From positions 1,072,462 to 1,136,461 of the forward strand of contig NZ_CP017448.1 of the NCBI RefSeq assembly GCF_001753165.1: 64,000 nt of DNA, read 5' to 3'. The notes under the pieces were generated by a model. The model saw only the letters and a program-made list of their open reading frames with translations, searched no databases and was not told where the DNA came from. Of the stretch, positions 10,782 through 20,414 are shown piece after piece (within the stretch, counting starts at the first letter, position 1; each line of letters opens with the position of its first letter). The translations under genes and the position numbers were made by a program. The stretch comes from Acidihalobacter aeolianus. Lineage in GTDB: Bacteria > Pseudomonadota > Gammaproteobacteria > DSM-5130 > Acidihalobacteraceae.

Positions 10782-12235
10782 GCGGTCTCGGTGCAGGTGA
10801 TTGATTTGTATAGATTTGAATAGGCCAGTGCGCTGCGCGACCAGCTGAAGTCGGTGAGTGACCCGACTTCGATCAGCTTTTCCCACGCCGGTGTTGTGCG
10901 TAGCGCGAGCAGACGTTCGAGGCCTTCGCTCAAGGCCTCGGCAGTGGTGTCGTCGAACAGGAAGCCGTTGGCTGTACCGGCATCGAGGTTGTCCTGCGTC
11001 GCATCGACTATCGTGTCGGCCAGACCGCCGGTGCGGTGCGCGAGCGGTGGGGTACCGTAGCGCAGGCTGTACATCTGATTAAGTCCGCAGGGCTCGAAAC
11101 GCGAGGGCATCAGGAAGGCGTCGGCGCCAGCCTCAATGGCATGTGCCAGGGCTTCGTCGTAGCCAATACGCACTGCTACTCGCCCAGGAAAGCGATGGGC
11201 GAGTGCCTGCATGGCTAGTTCGAAGCGTCGTTCCCCGCTGCCCAGGGCAACCAGACGCAGCCGACCTTCGGCGAGCGGACGTTCCAGGGCGTCGAGCGCG
11301 AGGTCGATGCCTTTTTGTTCTACCAGTCGGCCGATGAAGCCGAGCAGAGGGGGAGCGTCGCTGCTGTCTTCCAGCCCGGTTTCGGCGCACAGTGCGGCCC
11401 GGCAGCGACGTTTTGCACTCGGGTCGCGCGGGTCGAGAGGCGTGTCCAGATAGCGATCCGAGCCCGGGTCCCAGGCCTTGTCGTCGATGCCGTTGAGAAT
11501 GCCGCTGAGGCTGTCTGCGCGGTAGCTCAGGAGTCCGTCGAGACCATATCCGAAGCGCGGGGTGCGAATCTCTTCGGCATAGGTGGGGCTGACCGTGGTG
11601 ATGCGGTCGGCAAAGACCAGACCGCCCTTGATGAACGAGAGCTGGCCATAGAACTCGAGCGCATGAGGGTGCCACAAGGTGTCCGGCAGACCGATCGCCT
11701 GCAGCGCCGAGTAGGGAAACAGGCCCTGATAGGCGAGGTTGTGGATGGTGAAGACGCTTGCCGGACGTACCGGGCGGTCGTGCAGCAGGGCTGCTACCAG
11801 TCCGGTCTGCCAGTCGTTGCAGTGAACCAGATCGGGTTTCCAGTCCAGGCCGGCCTTGCCCTCGGCGAGCGCAGCGATGGCGCGACTGAACAGGCCGAAA
11901 CGCAAGTGATTGTCCGGCCAGTCACTGCCGTCGGGTGCCCGATAGGGGTCGCCGGCACGATCGAAATATTCCGGTGCGTCGATGAGATAGAGTGGTAGCC
12001 CGGAGTCGGGCATCCGGCCTTCCAGCAGGTGGACTTCTTGGCGCACTCCGTCGAGTCGTAGCGGGCCGTGCGAGTGCCAGCCGCCTTGTTCACGTAGCGA
12101 CGCGTAGGCGGGCAGGATCAGGCGGACGTCGTGTCCGCATGCGGCAATGGCAGGTGGCAGGCTGCCGCTGACATCGGCCAGCCCGCCGGTCTTGATCAGG
12201 GGGTGGGCCTCGCTGCTGGCAAAAAGTACTCGCAT
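10778..12235 (-). CDS. glgA: Glycogen synthase (GT5)
   Basis: The protein of 485 residues transfers glucose from ADP-glucose (or UDP-glucose) to alpha-1,4-glucan. The start MRVLFASSEAHPLIKTGGLA carries the substrate-binding KTGGL motif. 'LVHCNDWQTGL', 'TVSPTYAEEI' and 'GFIGRLVEQKGIDL' follow. The C-terminal lobe has 'MPSRFEPCGLNQMYSLRYG', with the conserved Glu of the GT-B retaining families. A longer open frame reaches 12553, but that part is AT-rich, non-conserved and overlaps zwf, so the ATG at 12235 was chosen even though its ribosome site is weak. The gene diverges from zwf. Confidence 0.93.
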   Translation of the reverse strand: MRVLFASSEAHPLIKTGGLADVSGSLPPAIAACGHDVRLILPAYASLREQGGWHSHGPLRLDGVRQEVHLLEGRMPDSGLPLYLIDAPEYFDRAGDPYRAPDGSDWPDNHLRFGLFSRAIAALAEGKAGLDWKPDLVHCNDWQTGLVAALLHDRPVRPASVFTIHNLAYQGLFPYSALQAIGLPDTLWHPHALEFYGQLSFIKGGLVFADRITTVSPTYAEEIRTPRFGYGLDGLLSYRADSLSGILNGIDDKAWDPGSDRYLDTPLDPRDPSAKRRCRAALCAETGLEDSSDAPPLLGFIGRLVEQKGIDLALDALERPLAEGRLRLVALGSGERRFELAMQALAHRFPGRVAVRIGYDEALAHAIEAGADAFLMPSRFEPCGLNQMYSLRYGTPPLAHRTGGLADTIVDATQDNLDAGTANGFLFDDTTAEALSEGLERLLALRTTPAWEKLIEVGSLTDFSWSRSALAYSNLYKSITCTETA

Positions 12236-12540
12236 GTCTGGCTTGTTCTGGTGGATGTCGAGGGTCTCGGCCTGGATCGTCGCCCGATTTTTAAATGAAT
12301 TGTGCCGAGATCGATAATAAATACAATTATCCGGGATAGTCTGGCCGTTTATCTGGTCTGATTCGCTGTGGTGCCCGGCATGGACGCGCACGTCACTGGT
12401 TGTGTTCCAGCGGTGGGGCTGCGACCATGCGTCACGGACTTGCGTGAAAGTGTGCCGGATCGTGGGAGCCGTGGCGAGTGCCAGGCTACCCGACCCGGCC
12501 TGGGCGAAACCATCTCCCCCAGCCCCTGGAGGTTTTTCCG
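12236..12540. promoter_or_regulatory. Divergent glgA/zwf intergenic region
   Basis: This 305-base gap separates glgA (left) from zwf (right) and includes an AT-rich core at about 12287-12330. On the plus strand TTGTGC (12300-12305), a 16-base spacer and TACAAT (12322-12327) form a fair sigma-70 promoter for zwf. I see no convincing minus-strand promoter. GGAGG about 10 bases before the zwf ATG is the ribosome site. No small gene is apparent. Confidence 0.4.
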
Positions 12541-14028
12541 ATGGTCGATCCATGCACCTTCGTCATCTTCGGCGCGACGGGCAATCTCGCCGCAAACAAG
12601 CTGTTACCGGCCTTGTATCACCTCGATTGCGCGGAGCGCCTACCCGATGGCTTGAACGTCATTGGCGTGGGGCGCAGGGATTGGGATGACGCGCACTGGC
12701 GAGAGGAAGTACTCACCGGCCTGCGCGACAAGGTGCGTGGCGAGGGCAACGACGGTAAGGCCTTCGACCGGTTTGCGGCGCGGCTGCGGTTCGTGCGTGG
12801 CGATCTGTCCGAGCGCAGTTGCTACGACGCCCTGCAGAACCGCCTGACGTCGGAACCCGAGCTGTCACCGAACGTGATCTTCTACATGGCAATCCCGCCC
12901 GCCGACTTCAGCATCGTCAGTCAGCATCTGGCGGACAGCGGACTCAGTCAGGAGGGCGAGGGTTGGCGCCGTCTGGTGGTCGAAAAGCCCTTTGGTTACG
13001 ACCTGGAAAGCGCGCAGCTCCTGGATAAGCGGCTGCACAGCTGTTTTGCGGAGGAACAGGTCTTCCGCATCGATCATTATCTCGGCAAGGGCACCATCCA
13101 GAATATCTTGGTGTTCCGCTTCGCCAATCTGCTGCTGGAGCCGCTGTGGAACCGCAACTACATCGACCACGTGCAGATCGTCCACGCTGAAGCACAGGGT
13201 ACCGGCGGTCGTGCAGAGTATTACGATGATGCGGGTGCACTACGCGACATGATCCAGAGCCATCTGATGCAGATGCTCACCCTGGTGGCGATGGAGCCGC
13301 CGGCGGTGATGGAGGCGGAGGCGCTGCGCGACGAGAAGGTCAAGGTGCTGCGCTCGATCCGGCCGATACCGCAGGCGGCGGTGCATGCACATGCCTTCCG
13401 TGCCCAGTACGCCAGCGGCAACGTGGGCGGTGTGCGCGTGCCGGGTTATGTCGAGGAAGAAGGCGTGGCCACGGGCAGCACCACCGAGACCTTCGCCGCC
13501 CTCAAGCTTTACATCGACAACTGGCGCTGGCGCAACGTGCCGTTCTACCTGCGCACCGGCAAGCGCATGGCGGAGAACCGCTCGCTGGTCAGCGTGCGCT
13601 TCAAGCATCCTCCGCAGCAGCTGTTCCGCGAGACCGCGATCGAACAGCTTACGCCCAACTGGGTGCTGCTCGGCATTCAGCCGGAGGAATGTCTGCGCAT
13701 GGAGATCCAGGTCAAGGAGACGGGCCTGGAAATGCGCACGCGCACCGTCCAGCTCGACGCGAGCTACGATCCGGACGGGGTGCCTATGGACGCCTACGAG
13801 GCCCTGTTGCTCGACGTGATCGACGGCGACCACTCCCTGTTCCTGCGTTACGACGAGGTGGCCTGGGCTTGGCGCGTGGTCGATCCGGTCCTCAGGGTCT
13901 GGGCGACCGAGCGCGATTTCATCCACACGTATCCGGCGGGCACTTGGGGCCCCCGCGAGGCGAACCGGCTGTTCGACCGCGAGGACCAGCGCTGGCGCAA
14001 CCGGGTTTCACTGCAGAACGATGAATAA
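12541..14028 (+). CDS. zwf: Glucose-6-phosphate 1-dehydrogenase
   Basis: The 495-residue enzyme oxidises glucose 6-phosphate to 6-phosphogluconolactone and makes NADPH, opening the oxidative pentose phosphate and Entner-Doudoroff routes. '[19 protein letters not shown]' at the N-terminus is the NADP fold; the usual GASGDLA/TxxL variant here reads GATGNLA. '[11 protein letters not shown]' and the catalytic '[10 protein letters not shown]' are present. The start at 12541 follows GGAGG. Upstream in-frame codons are not conserved. It is followed 11 bases later by pgi, so the two probably form an operon. Confidence 0.95.
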   Translation: MVDPCTFVIFGATGNLAANKLLPALYHLDCAERLPDGLNVIGVGRRDWDDAHWREEVLTGLRDKVRGEGNDGKAFDRFAARLRFVRGDLSERSCYDALQNRLTSEPELSPNVIFYMAIPPADFSIVSQHLADSGLSQEGEGWRRLVVEKPFGYDLESAQLLDKRLHSCFAEEQVFRIDHYLGKGTIQNILVFRFANLLLEPLWNRNYIDHVQIVHAEAQGTGGRAEYYDDAGALRDMIQSHLMQMLTLVAMEPPAVMEAEALRDEKVKVLRSIRPIPQAAVHAHAFRAQYASGNVGGVRVPGYVEEEGVATGSTTETFAALKLYIDNWRWRNVPFYLRTGKRMAENRSLVSVRFKHPPQQLFRETAIEQLTPNWVLLGIQPEECLRMEIQVKETGLEMRTRTVQLDASYDPDGVPMDAYEALLLDVIDGDHSLFLRYDEVAWAWRVVDPVLRVWATERDFIHTYPAGTWGPREANRLFDREDQRWRNRVSLQNDE

Positions 14029-14039
14029 GGCGGACGGCG

Positions 14040-15695
14040 ATGAGCGGAGCGATGCAACTGACCGAACTGCCCACGTGGCAGGCCCTGAAACAGCACTTCG
14101 AGGAGATCAGCGGTCTGCACATGCGCGACCTGTTCGCCGCCGATTCCGAGCGATTCGCGCGCTTCTCCCTGCAGCTCGACGACCTGCTGCTTGACTACTC
14201 CAAGAACCGGATCACCGACGAGACGCTGGCGCTGCTGCAGGATCTGGCCCGCGAGCGCGACGTGACCGGCTGGCGCGACCGTATGTTCGCCGGCGAAACG
14301 ATCAACGTCAGCGAGCAGCGCGCGGTGTTGCATATCGCCCTGCGCAACCGCAGCGGACAGCCGATCCGCGTCGGCGGCGAGGACGTGATGCCCGGGGTGC
14401 GCGAGGTACTCGCGCAGATGCGCGATTTCGTCGGCAGTGTACGCTCCGGCGAATGGCGCGGTTTTGCCGGCGACGAGATCACCGACGTGGTCAATATCGG
14501 CATCGGCGGCTCGCACCTGGGTCCGGAAATGGTCTGCGAGGCCTTGCGGCCGTACGGGCATGCGCGCATCGGGGTGCATTTCGTCTCCAATGTGGACGGC
14601 ACCGATATCCGCGAGGTGTTGCGCAGGGTGCAGCCGGAAAGCGTGCTCTTCGTGGTCGCCTCCAAGACCTTCACCACCCAGGAAACCCTCACCAACGCAC
14701 ATACCGCGCGCGAATGGCTGCTCGATTACTACGGCGACGAAAAGGCGGTTGCGCGCCATTTCGTCGCCGTGTCGACCAACGCCGAGGCGGTGCATGACTT
14801 CGGCATCGACACCGCCAACATGTTCGCCTTCTGGGACTGGGTCGGCGGGCGCTATTCGCTGTGGTCTGCGATCGGCCTGCCGATCGCGTTGTACATCGGC
14901 ATGGACGCCTTCGAGGACCTGCTGGCCGGCGCGCATCAGATGGACGAACATTTCCGCAGCGCGCCGCCTGAGCAGAACATGCCGATGATCCTGGCCCTGC
15001 TCGGCGTGTGGTACATCAACTTCTTCGGCGCCGAGACCCAGGCGATTCTCCCCTACGACCAGTATCTGCACCGCTTCCCCGCCTACTTCCAGCAGGGCGA
15101 CATGGAGAGCAACGGCAAACATGTCGACCGCGAAGGACGCATCGTATCCTGGAAGACCGGGCCGGTGGTCTGGGGCGAGCCGGGCACCAACGGTCAGCAT
15201 GCCTTCTACCAGCTGATCCATCAGGGAACGCGTCTGATCCCCTGCGATTTCATCGCGCCGGCCGTCTCGCACAACCCGGTGGGTACGCATCACGACATCC
15301 TGCTGTCCAATTTTCTCGCCCAGCCGGAGGCGCTGATGCGCGGCCGCACGCTGGACGAGGTGCGAGCCGAACTCCGCGGGCAGGGTCTGGATGAGGATGA
15401 GGTCGAGCGCTTGGCGCCGCACAAGGTGATGCAGGGCAACCGCCCGAGCAACGCCCTGCTGCTGCGCCAGATTACGCCGCATTCGTTGGGCCTGCTGATC
15501 GCCCTCTACGAGCACAAGATCTTCGTGCAGGGGGTGATCTGGGGCATCGATTCCTTCGACCAGTGGGGCGTCGAGCTGGGCAAGCAGCTGGCCAAGGTCA
15601 TTCTGCCGGAACTTGAGGGCGACGCCCCTGTGGACAGCCACGATGCCTCGACCAATGGCCTGATCGCGTACTACAAGCGCTTGCGCGCAGGCTGA
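14040..15695 (+). CDS. pgi: Glucose-6-phosphate isomerase
   Basis: This 551-residue enzyme interconverts glucose 6-phosphate and fructose 6-phosphate. '[16 protein letters not shown]' and '[17 protein letters not shown]' are the SIS phosphate-binding parts. '[16 protein letters not shown]' and '[16 protein letters not shown]' carry family signatures, and '[18 protein letters not shown]' is the second PROSITE-type signature with the catalytic Lys nearby. The length matches bacterial Pgi. It is co-directional with zwf (11-base gap). Its 3' end is only 4 bases from the convergent response-regulator gene. Confidence 0.96.
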   Translation: MSGAMQLTELPTWQALKQHFEEISGLHMRDLFAADSERFARFSLQLDDLLLDYSKNRITDETLALLQDLARERDVTGWRDRMFAGETINVSEQRAVLHIALRNRSGQPIRVGGEDVMPGVREVLAQMRDFVGSVRSGEWRGFAGDEITDVVNIGIGGSHLGPEMVCEALRPYGHARIGVHFVSNVDGTDIREVLRRVQPESVLFVVASKTFTTQETLTNAHTAREWLLDYYGDEKAVARHFVAVSTNAEAVHDFGIDTANMFAFWDWVGGRYSLWSAIGLPIALYIGMDAFEDLLAGAHQMDEHFRSAPPEQNMPMILALLGVWYINFFGAETQAILPYDQYLHRFPAYFQQGDMESNGKHVDREGRIVSWKTGPVVWGEPGTNGQHAFYQLIHQGTRLIPCDFIAPAVSHNPVGTHHDILLSNFLAQPEALMRGRTLDEVRAELRGQGLDEDEVERLAPHKVMQGNRPSNALLLRQITPHSLGLLIALYEHKIFVQGVIWGIDSFDQWGVELGKQLAKVILPELEGDAPVDSHDASTNGLIAYYKRLRAG

Positions 15696-15699
15696 GCCC

Positions 15700-16578
15700 T
15701 CAACTCTGCCCGCGGCTGAGCACCAGCGAGGCCGCCGCGGTGCGCGTTTCCACGCCGAGCTTCTCGAACACGTGCTCAAGGTGCTTGTTCACGGTACGCG
15801 GGCTGATGGCCAGAATCTCGCCGATCTCGCGATTGGTCTTGCCCAGGGTCACCCAGTAGAGCACCTCCGCCTCCCGCGAGGTGAGCGGGAACCAGCGTGT
15901 AAGGGTTTCGGGCTCGGGTAGCGAGGCGTGGCGCTGGATGGACAGCAGCCCCGGTTCGAGCAGGCTGAACAGCAGGCGTTCGCCCTCGTGCCATAGGGCG
16001 TAAGGCGTCTCGCCAGCATCCGAACCGTGCAGCCAGTGGCGCAGCGGCAGCGGCAGGCGCTCGTCCTCGAGCAAGGGCTGCAGCCAGCGCTGTGCCAGCG
16101 GCGTGGCCCAGGTAACGTGCTGAAGGCCATCGAAGGCGACGATCGCACGCCCGGCGGAATCGATTGCCGCGCGCGTGTGCGTCATCAGTTGCGCGCGATG
16201 CACGTGGGTGGCGAGGCGTGCCAGCAGTTCCTCGATGACCACCGGTTTGGTGACATAGTCCACGCCCCCGGCCTGGAAGCCCTGCACGATGTGTTCGGTG
16301 TCGCTCAGGCCGGTCATGAAGATCACCGGGATTTCGCGTGTGTCCAGGCTTTGCTTGAGGCGGCGGCAGGTCTCGAAGCCGTCGATGCCGGGCATCATCG
16401 CGTCGAGCACGATGACGTCCGGCGGCATCCGGCGCACGCTCTCGATTGCGGCGAAGCCGTCGGTGGCCACGCGCACGGCATAGCCGGCCTCCTGCAGGCT
16501 ATCGTGGATCACCCGCAGGTTGTCCAGCGCGTCGTCCACCAGCAACACGGTGCCGGACTGGGATGTCGGCTTATCCAT
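15700..16578 (-). CDS. LuxR-type response regulator
   Basis: The 292-residue protein has an N-terminal receiver domain (residues 8-130): acidic pair VDD (14-16), phospho-acceptor Asp59 in 'VIVLDAMMPG' and Lys in 'DYVTKPVV' (about 110). A middle region of about 90 residues resembles a small sensory fold. A LuxR/NarL HTH lies at about 232-282 ('LTSREAEVLYWVTLG', 'ISPRTVNKHLEHVFEKLG'). Its start overlaps the 3' end of the permease-kinase gene by 8 bases, so the two are translated together and almost certainly form a cognate phosphorelay. The likely targets are the divergent permease and amidase genes. Confidence 0.9.
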   Translation of the reverse strand: MDKPTSQSGTVLLVDDALDNLRVIHDSLQEAGYAVRVATDGFAAIESVRRMPPDVIVLDAMMPGIDGFETCRRLKQSLDTREIPVIFMTGLSDTEHIVQGFQAGGVDYVTKPVVIEELLARLATHVHRAQLMTHTRAAIDSAGRAIVAFDGLQHVTWATPLAQRWLQPLLEDERLPLPLRHWLHGSDAGETPYALWHEGERLLFSLLEPGLLSIQRHASLPEPETLTRWFPLTSREAEVLYWVTLGKTNREIGEILAISPRTVNKHLEHVFEKLGVETRTAAASLVLSRGQS

Positions 16579-19500
16579 CCTGTGAAACCTTTTCCAGCAA
16601 TTCCAGGTACTCGTGCAGGCGAAAATGCTGCACCGGCTCGCGCAGGCGCTGTGTAAAGCCCGTCAACCCCGCATCCTGACGTTCCATTTCGTCCAAGCGG
16701 TCGAGTATGCCGCGGATGTACCCCAGGCTGCCAAGCTCGCGCAACTCATGCAGGGTCTTGGCGTCGGGACGCACCGTGGCGGTCGCGGTCGATAAGGGAG
16801 GCACGGCGGGTCGTTCCGGCTCCGTCGTGACGTTCGTGTCCGGCGCGTCGTGGCGTGTGATCCACTCCAGGCCAAGACGGACCTGCAGCCGCCCAAGCAG
16901 GGCGTCGATGTCGACCGGCTTGCTGATGAAGTCCTCGCGGGTGATACCGGCGGCATTCTTGCGGCCGAGGTCCTGCACGTTGGCGGAGATGACCAGGATC
17001 GGCGCGTTGGAAATGCCGTTCTGGCGCATCAGGCGGCCGGTCTCCCAGCCGTCGAGTCCCGGCATGGTCAGGTCCATCAGGATCATGTCGGGCTGGAACG
17101 CGGGCGCGGAACGCAGCGCCTCGATGCCGGATTCCGCCTCGGCGACCTCGAAGCCGAGCGGTTTGAGCACGCTGAGCAACAGGCCGCGGTCGACCATTTC
17201 GTCGTCCACCACCAGGATGCGCCGGCGTCGCCCACGGTAGCCGGTGATGTCGGGCGGCGGCAGACTGGCGATCTGCGTCGGGTTGCGCACCTCGGGCAGG
17301 AACAGGCGCAGGCGGAACAGGCTGCCGCCGGCCTTGGGCGCATGCACGGTCAGTTCGCCGCCCATCAGGGTGGTCAGCATGTTGGCGATGGTCAGGCCAA
17401 GGCCTGCGCTGCTGGCATAGCCGGCGGCATTGCCGCCGCGTTCGAAGGGCAGAAAGATGCGCTCGCGGTCGGCTTCGGAGATGCCGATGCCGGTGTCCTC
17501 GATCTCGAAGCGGATCATTTCCCCGCGATAGAACACGCGAAAGGCGACGTGACCGCGGTCGGTGAATTTGATCGCGTTGCCGAGGATGTTGATCAGGATC
17601 TGCCCGAGGCGTTTCTTGTCGATGCGCACCACACCGGGCAGGTCGCCCGTCACCTCGTAACGGAATTCAAGCCCCTTGTCGCTGGCTTGCAGACGGAACA
17701 TGTCCGCAATCTGTTCGACGAACTGCGGAAAATGGATCTGTTCCTGCTCGAAGACCAGTTTTCCGGCCTCGATCTTGGAGATGTCGAGCAGGCCGTCGAT
17801 CAGCGAGACGAGGTGCTCGCCACTGCGCCGGATCACGCGCATGGCGTCGCGTCGGTTGGCCGGCACGGCCGGGTCGTGTTCGACGATCTGCGCGTAGCCG
17901 AGGATGCTGTTGAGCGGCGTGCGCAGATCGTGGCTGATACCTGCGAGGTAACGGCTCTTGGCCTGGTTGGCGCGCTCGGCGACCTGGATCGCAGTCTGCA
18001 GCTGGGCATCTGTCTGGCGGTGCGCCTCGATCTCGTTCATCAGCAGATGGGTCTGACGGTTGGACTCGTCCTGGGCGACGTAGCGGCTTTCCACCGTCAG
18101 CACCAGCCACCAGCAGCCGGCAGCAGCGAACATCAACAACACGACGTAGAACTTGATCAGGATCGAGCGCAGTGCGACCAGGGTTTCTGGCGTGGCAGGC
18201 CCGGTTGCCTGTTGCAGATACAGCAGCGACAGCACCATGCCCAGCACGAGCGCCGTGGTCACCATGAGCATCAGGTAGTAGCCGAGACGGGTGTTGACGC
18301 GCGCGGAGACCGGGCGCGGTAACAGCCAGTGCAGAGCTCCGACGAACTGGTCGGCAATACCCGCGCCCGGACGGCACAGGTCATGGCAGCGAGCATCGAG
18401 CGTGCAGCACAGCGAGCAGATCGGGCCGCGATAGGCTGGGCAGGGTGCCATGTCCTCGCCTTCGTATTCCTTCTCGCAGATGACGCAGCGTTGTGCCTTT
18501 GCCGGCTTGCTCGACTCGGGTGGTCGTGCGAGGTAATAGCGACCTCCTGTCAGCCAGGCGATCACCGGCGCGGTGACGAAGGCGGTGCCCAGGGCGATGA
18601 ACGCCGAGAAGGCCTGCGCCAAGGGGCCCAGCCAGCCGGTGAAGGCGATGATGGACAGCGTCGAGGCGATCAGCAGGGCGCCGAAGCCGACCGGATTGAT
18701 GTCGTAGAGGTAGGCGCGCTTGAACTCGATCCCCGGCGGACTCAGGCCCAGCGGCTTGTTGATCACGAGGTCGGCGACCAGCGCGCCGACCCAGCTGATG
18801 GCGATGTTGGAATACAGCCCCAGCACGTGCTCCAGGGCGTCGAACACGCCCATTTCCATCAGCAGCAGGGCGATCAGCACGTTGAACACCAGCCACACGA
18901 TGCGTCCGGGGTGGCTGTGGGTGATGCGCGCGAAGAAGTTGGACCAGGCGAGCGAGCCGGCGTAGGCGTTGGTCACGTTGATCTTGATCTGCGAGACCAC
19001 GACGAACAGCGCGGCCACGCCCAGGGCCAGTGTCGGGGAATCGAACACGTAACCGAAGCCCTCGCGGTACATCACCGCAGGTTGCCGGGCCTCAGCCACG
19101 GAGGCGCCCGCGCGCAGCGCGAGGTAGGCGAGCAGGGTGCCGGCGAGCAGCTTGAGCACACCGAAGACGATCCAGCCAGGGCCGGCGAAGGCCACGCCGG
19201 CGAGCCAGCCGCTGCGGTTCTTCTGCGAGAGGGGCGGCATGAAGCGGAGGTAGTCGACCTGCTCGCCGATCTGGGCGATCAAGGCCAGGGTGACGCTGGT
19301 GGCGGCGCCGAAGGCGAGCAGGTTGAAGTGTGCGTGCCTGCCGTCCTCGCCGCCGAAGGCGATCAGCTGATGGACCACGCCGGGGTCCTTCCACAGCACG
19401 CAGGCGTAGGGCAGGGTCAATAGCACAAGCCACAGCGGTTGGGTCCAGATCTGCAGGCGGTTGATCGCGGTGATGCCGTAGCCGACCAGCGGCAGCACCA

Positions 19501-20023
19501 CCAGCGCGCTGAACAGGTACGAAGGCGTGATGCCCACGCCGAGATACAGGTGCAGCGCCTGCGCCATGATTGCCGCCTCGATGGCGAAGAAGATGAAGGT
19601 GAACGAGGCGTAGATCAGCGAGGTGATGGTCGAGCCGATGTAGCCGAAGCCTGCGCCGCGGGTCAGCAGATCCATGTCGAGGTTATATCGGGCGGCGTAA
19701 TAGGCGATGGGGAGGCTGGTCACGAAGATCACCAGCGCGACTGCCAGTGCCGCCCAGAAGGTGTTGATGAAACCGTACTGCACGGCGAGCGTGCCGCCGA
19801 TGGCCTCCAGCGCCAGGAAGGAGACCGCGCCGAAGGCGGTGTTGGCGACGCGGAAGATCGACCACTTGCGGAAGGTTCGCGCCGTATAACGCAGCGCATA
19901 GTCTTCCAGCGTCTCGTCCGCGACCCAGGATTTGTAGTCGCGGCGGAACTTGATCACGCGCCGCGGCGGCGTCTGCCCTTGCGCCGTCGTGGCCCGCGTA
20001 TTTTTGATGTTCATCTTGAGCAT
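16571..20023 (-). CDS. NCS1 permease - histidine kinase - receiver fusion (transporter-type sensor)
   Basis: This is a single 1150-residue chain. Residues 1-500 are an NCS1 (cytosine/purine/amide) permease with about 12 hydrophobic segments; 'TRGAGFGYIGSTITSLIYA' and 'QIKINVTNAYAGSLAWSNFF' are family hallmarks. Residues 511-550 form a cysteine-rich module C-x2-C-x11-C-x7-C-x2-C-C-x5-C-x3-C. Two more membrane helices follow (about 575-650), then HisKA with 'GISHDLRTPLNSILGYA' (His near 697), HATPase_c ('ILGNAIKFTD', 'DTGIGI', 'GLGLTIANML'), a receiver (VVDDE near 938, Asp in 'MDLTMPG' near 984, 'ISKPVD') and a helical C-terminal tail. It presumably senses a substrate through the permease part and phosphorylates the adjacent regulator. 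The free-standing permease at 20415 is a close paralogue of its N-terminal half and shares the Cys module. Confidence 0.93.
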   Translation of the reverse strand: MLKMNIKNTRATTAQGQTPPRRVIKFRRDYKSWVADETLEDYALRYTARTFRKWSIFRVANTAFGAVSFLALEAIGGTLAVQYGFINTFWAALAVALVIFVTSLPIAYYAARYNLDMDLLTRGAGFGYIGSTITSLIYASFTFIFFAIEAAIMAQALHLYLGVGITPSYLFSALVVLPLVGYGITAINRLQIWTQPLWLVLLTLPYACVLWKDPGVVHQLIAFGGEDGRHAHFNLLAFGAATSVTLALIAQIGEQVDYLRFMPPLSQKNRSGWLAGVAFAGPGWIVFGVLKLLAGTLLAYLALRAGASVAEARQPAVMYREGFGYVFDSPTLALGVAALFVVVSQIKINVTNAYAGSLAWSNFFARITHSHPGRIVWLVFNVLIALLLMEMGVFDALEHVLGLYSNIAISWVGALVADLVINKPLGLSPPGIEFKRAYLYDINPVGFGALLIASTLSIIAFTGWLGPLAQAFSAFIALGTAFVTAPVIAWLTGGRYYLARPPESSKPAKAQRCVICEKEYEGEDMAPCPAYRGPICSLCCTLDARCHDLCRPGAGIADQFVGALHWLLPRPVSARVNTRLGYYLMLMVTTALVLGMVLSLLYLQQATGPATPETLVALRSILIKFYVVLLMFAAAGCWWLVLTVESRYVAQDESNRQTHLLMNEIEAHRQTDAQLQTAIQVAERANQAKSRYLAGISHDLRTPLNSILGYAQIVEHDPAVPANRRDAMRVIRRSGEHLVSLIDGLLDISKIEAGKLVFEQEQIHFPQFVEQIADMFRLQASDKGLEFRYEVTGDLPGVVRIDKKRLGQILINILGNAIKFTDRGHVAFRVFYRGEMIRFEIEDTGIGISEADRERIFLPFERGGNAAGYASSAGLGLTIANMLTTLMGGELTVHAPKAGGSLFRLRLFLPEVRNPTQIASLPPPDITGYRGRRRRILVVDDEMVDRGLLLSVLKPLGFEVAEAESGIEALRSAPAFQPDMILMDLTMPGLDGWETGRLMRQNGISNAPILVISANVQDLGRKNAAGITREDFISKPVDIDALLGRLQVRLGLEWITRHDAPDTNVTTEPERPAVPPLSTATATVRPDAKTLHELRELGSLGYIRGILDRLDEMERQDAGLTGFTQRLREPVQHFRLHEYLELLEKVSQDG

Positions 20024-20414
20024 GACTGCCGCCGTATCCCGATGATGGCGTGCACGAGCCTCCCTTGACGTCTCCGTTGCCGGAGCGCCCGGCGCAGGAT
20101 GCCGCTCCCCTTGCGTACGTCACTATACGTCGTATGACGTATCGAACGTCATGAATTGTTTTGTTTTTTATTTATTTTCAATGTGTTATTGATCTCATGC
20201 GCCGTTTTGGAGCACCGGAGATTGACGTATTCCTGGGATGACGGGGGCTTTGTAAGCTCGTTGACGTCGATAGGAGCGCTCCCGCGTCGACATCCCGGAC
20301 GGAACGCCTGCGACCGGGGCGGGGCAACGGGGGGCCTGCGACGCTAGGGGAAATTTCGGCATCAGCCGGCGGGCCGAGTTTGCGCGACAAAGCCACAGGC
20401 GAGGAAGCAAAATC
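20024..20414. promoter_or_regulatory. Divergent control region between the permease-kinase and permease genes
   Basis: The gap of 391 bases holds no convincing gene. Near the kinase side there is a run of ACGTC half-sites. ATACGTC (20125-20131) and GACGTAT (20136-20142) form a perfect 7-bp inverted repeat with a 4-base spacer. Further ACGTC copies start at 20117 and 20146, so the four half-sites repeat about every 10 bases. More GACGT(C) copies occur at 20067-20072, 20224-20229 and 20263-20268. An AT-rich tract follows at about 20151-20190. This is a good candidate operator for the LuxR-type regulator. No sigma-54 GG/GC pair was seen. Confidence 0.55.

Noticed and set aside
13848-15779. 643-codon open frame antisense to pgi
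   Set aside because: pgi on the plus strand has all family signatures; the antisense product has none.
20156-20347. 63-codon open frame in the divergent permease region
   Set aside because: It has no ribosome site or recognisable motif, crosses the operator-like repeats and has atypical codon use. It is treated as non-coding control DNA.
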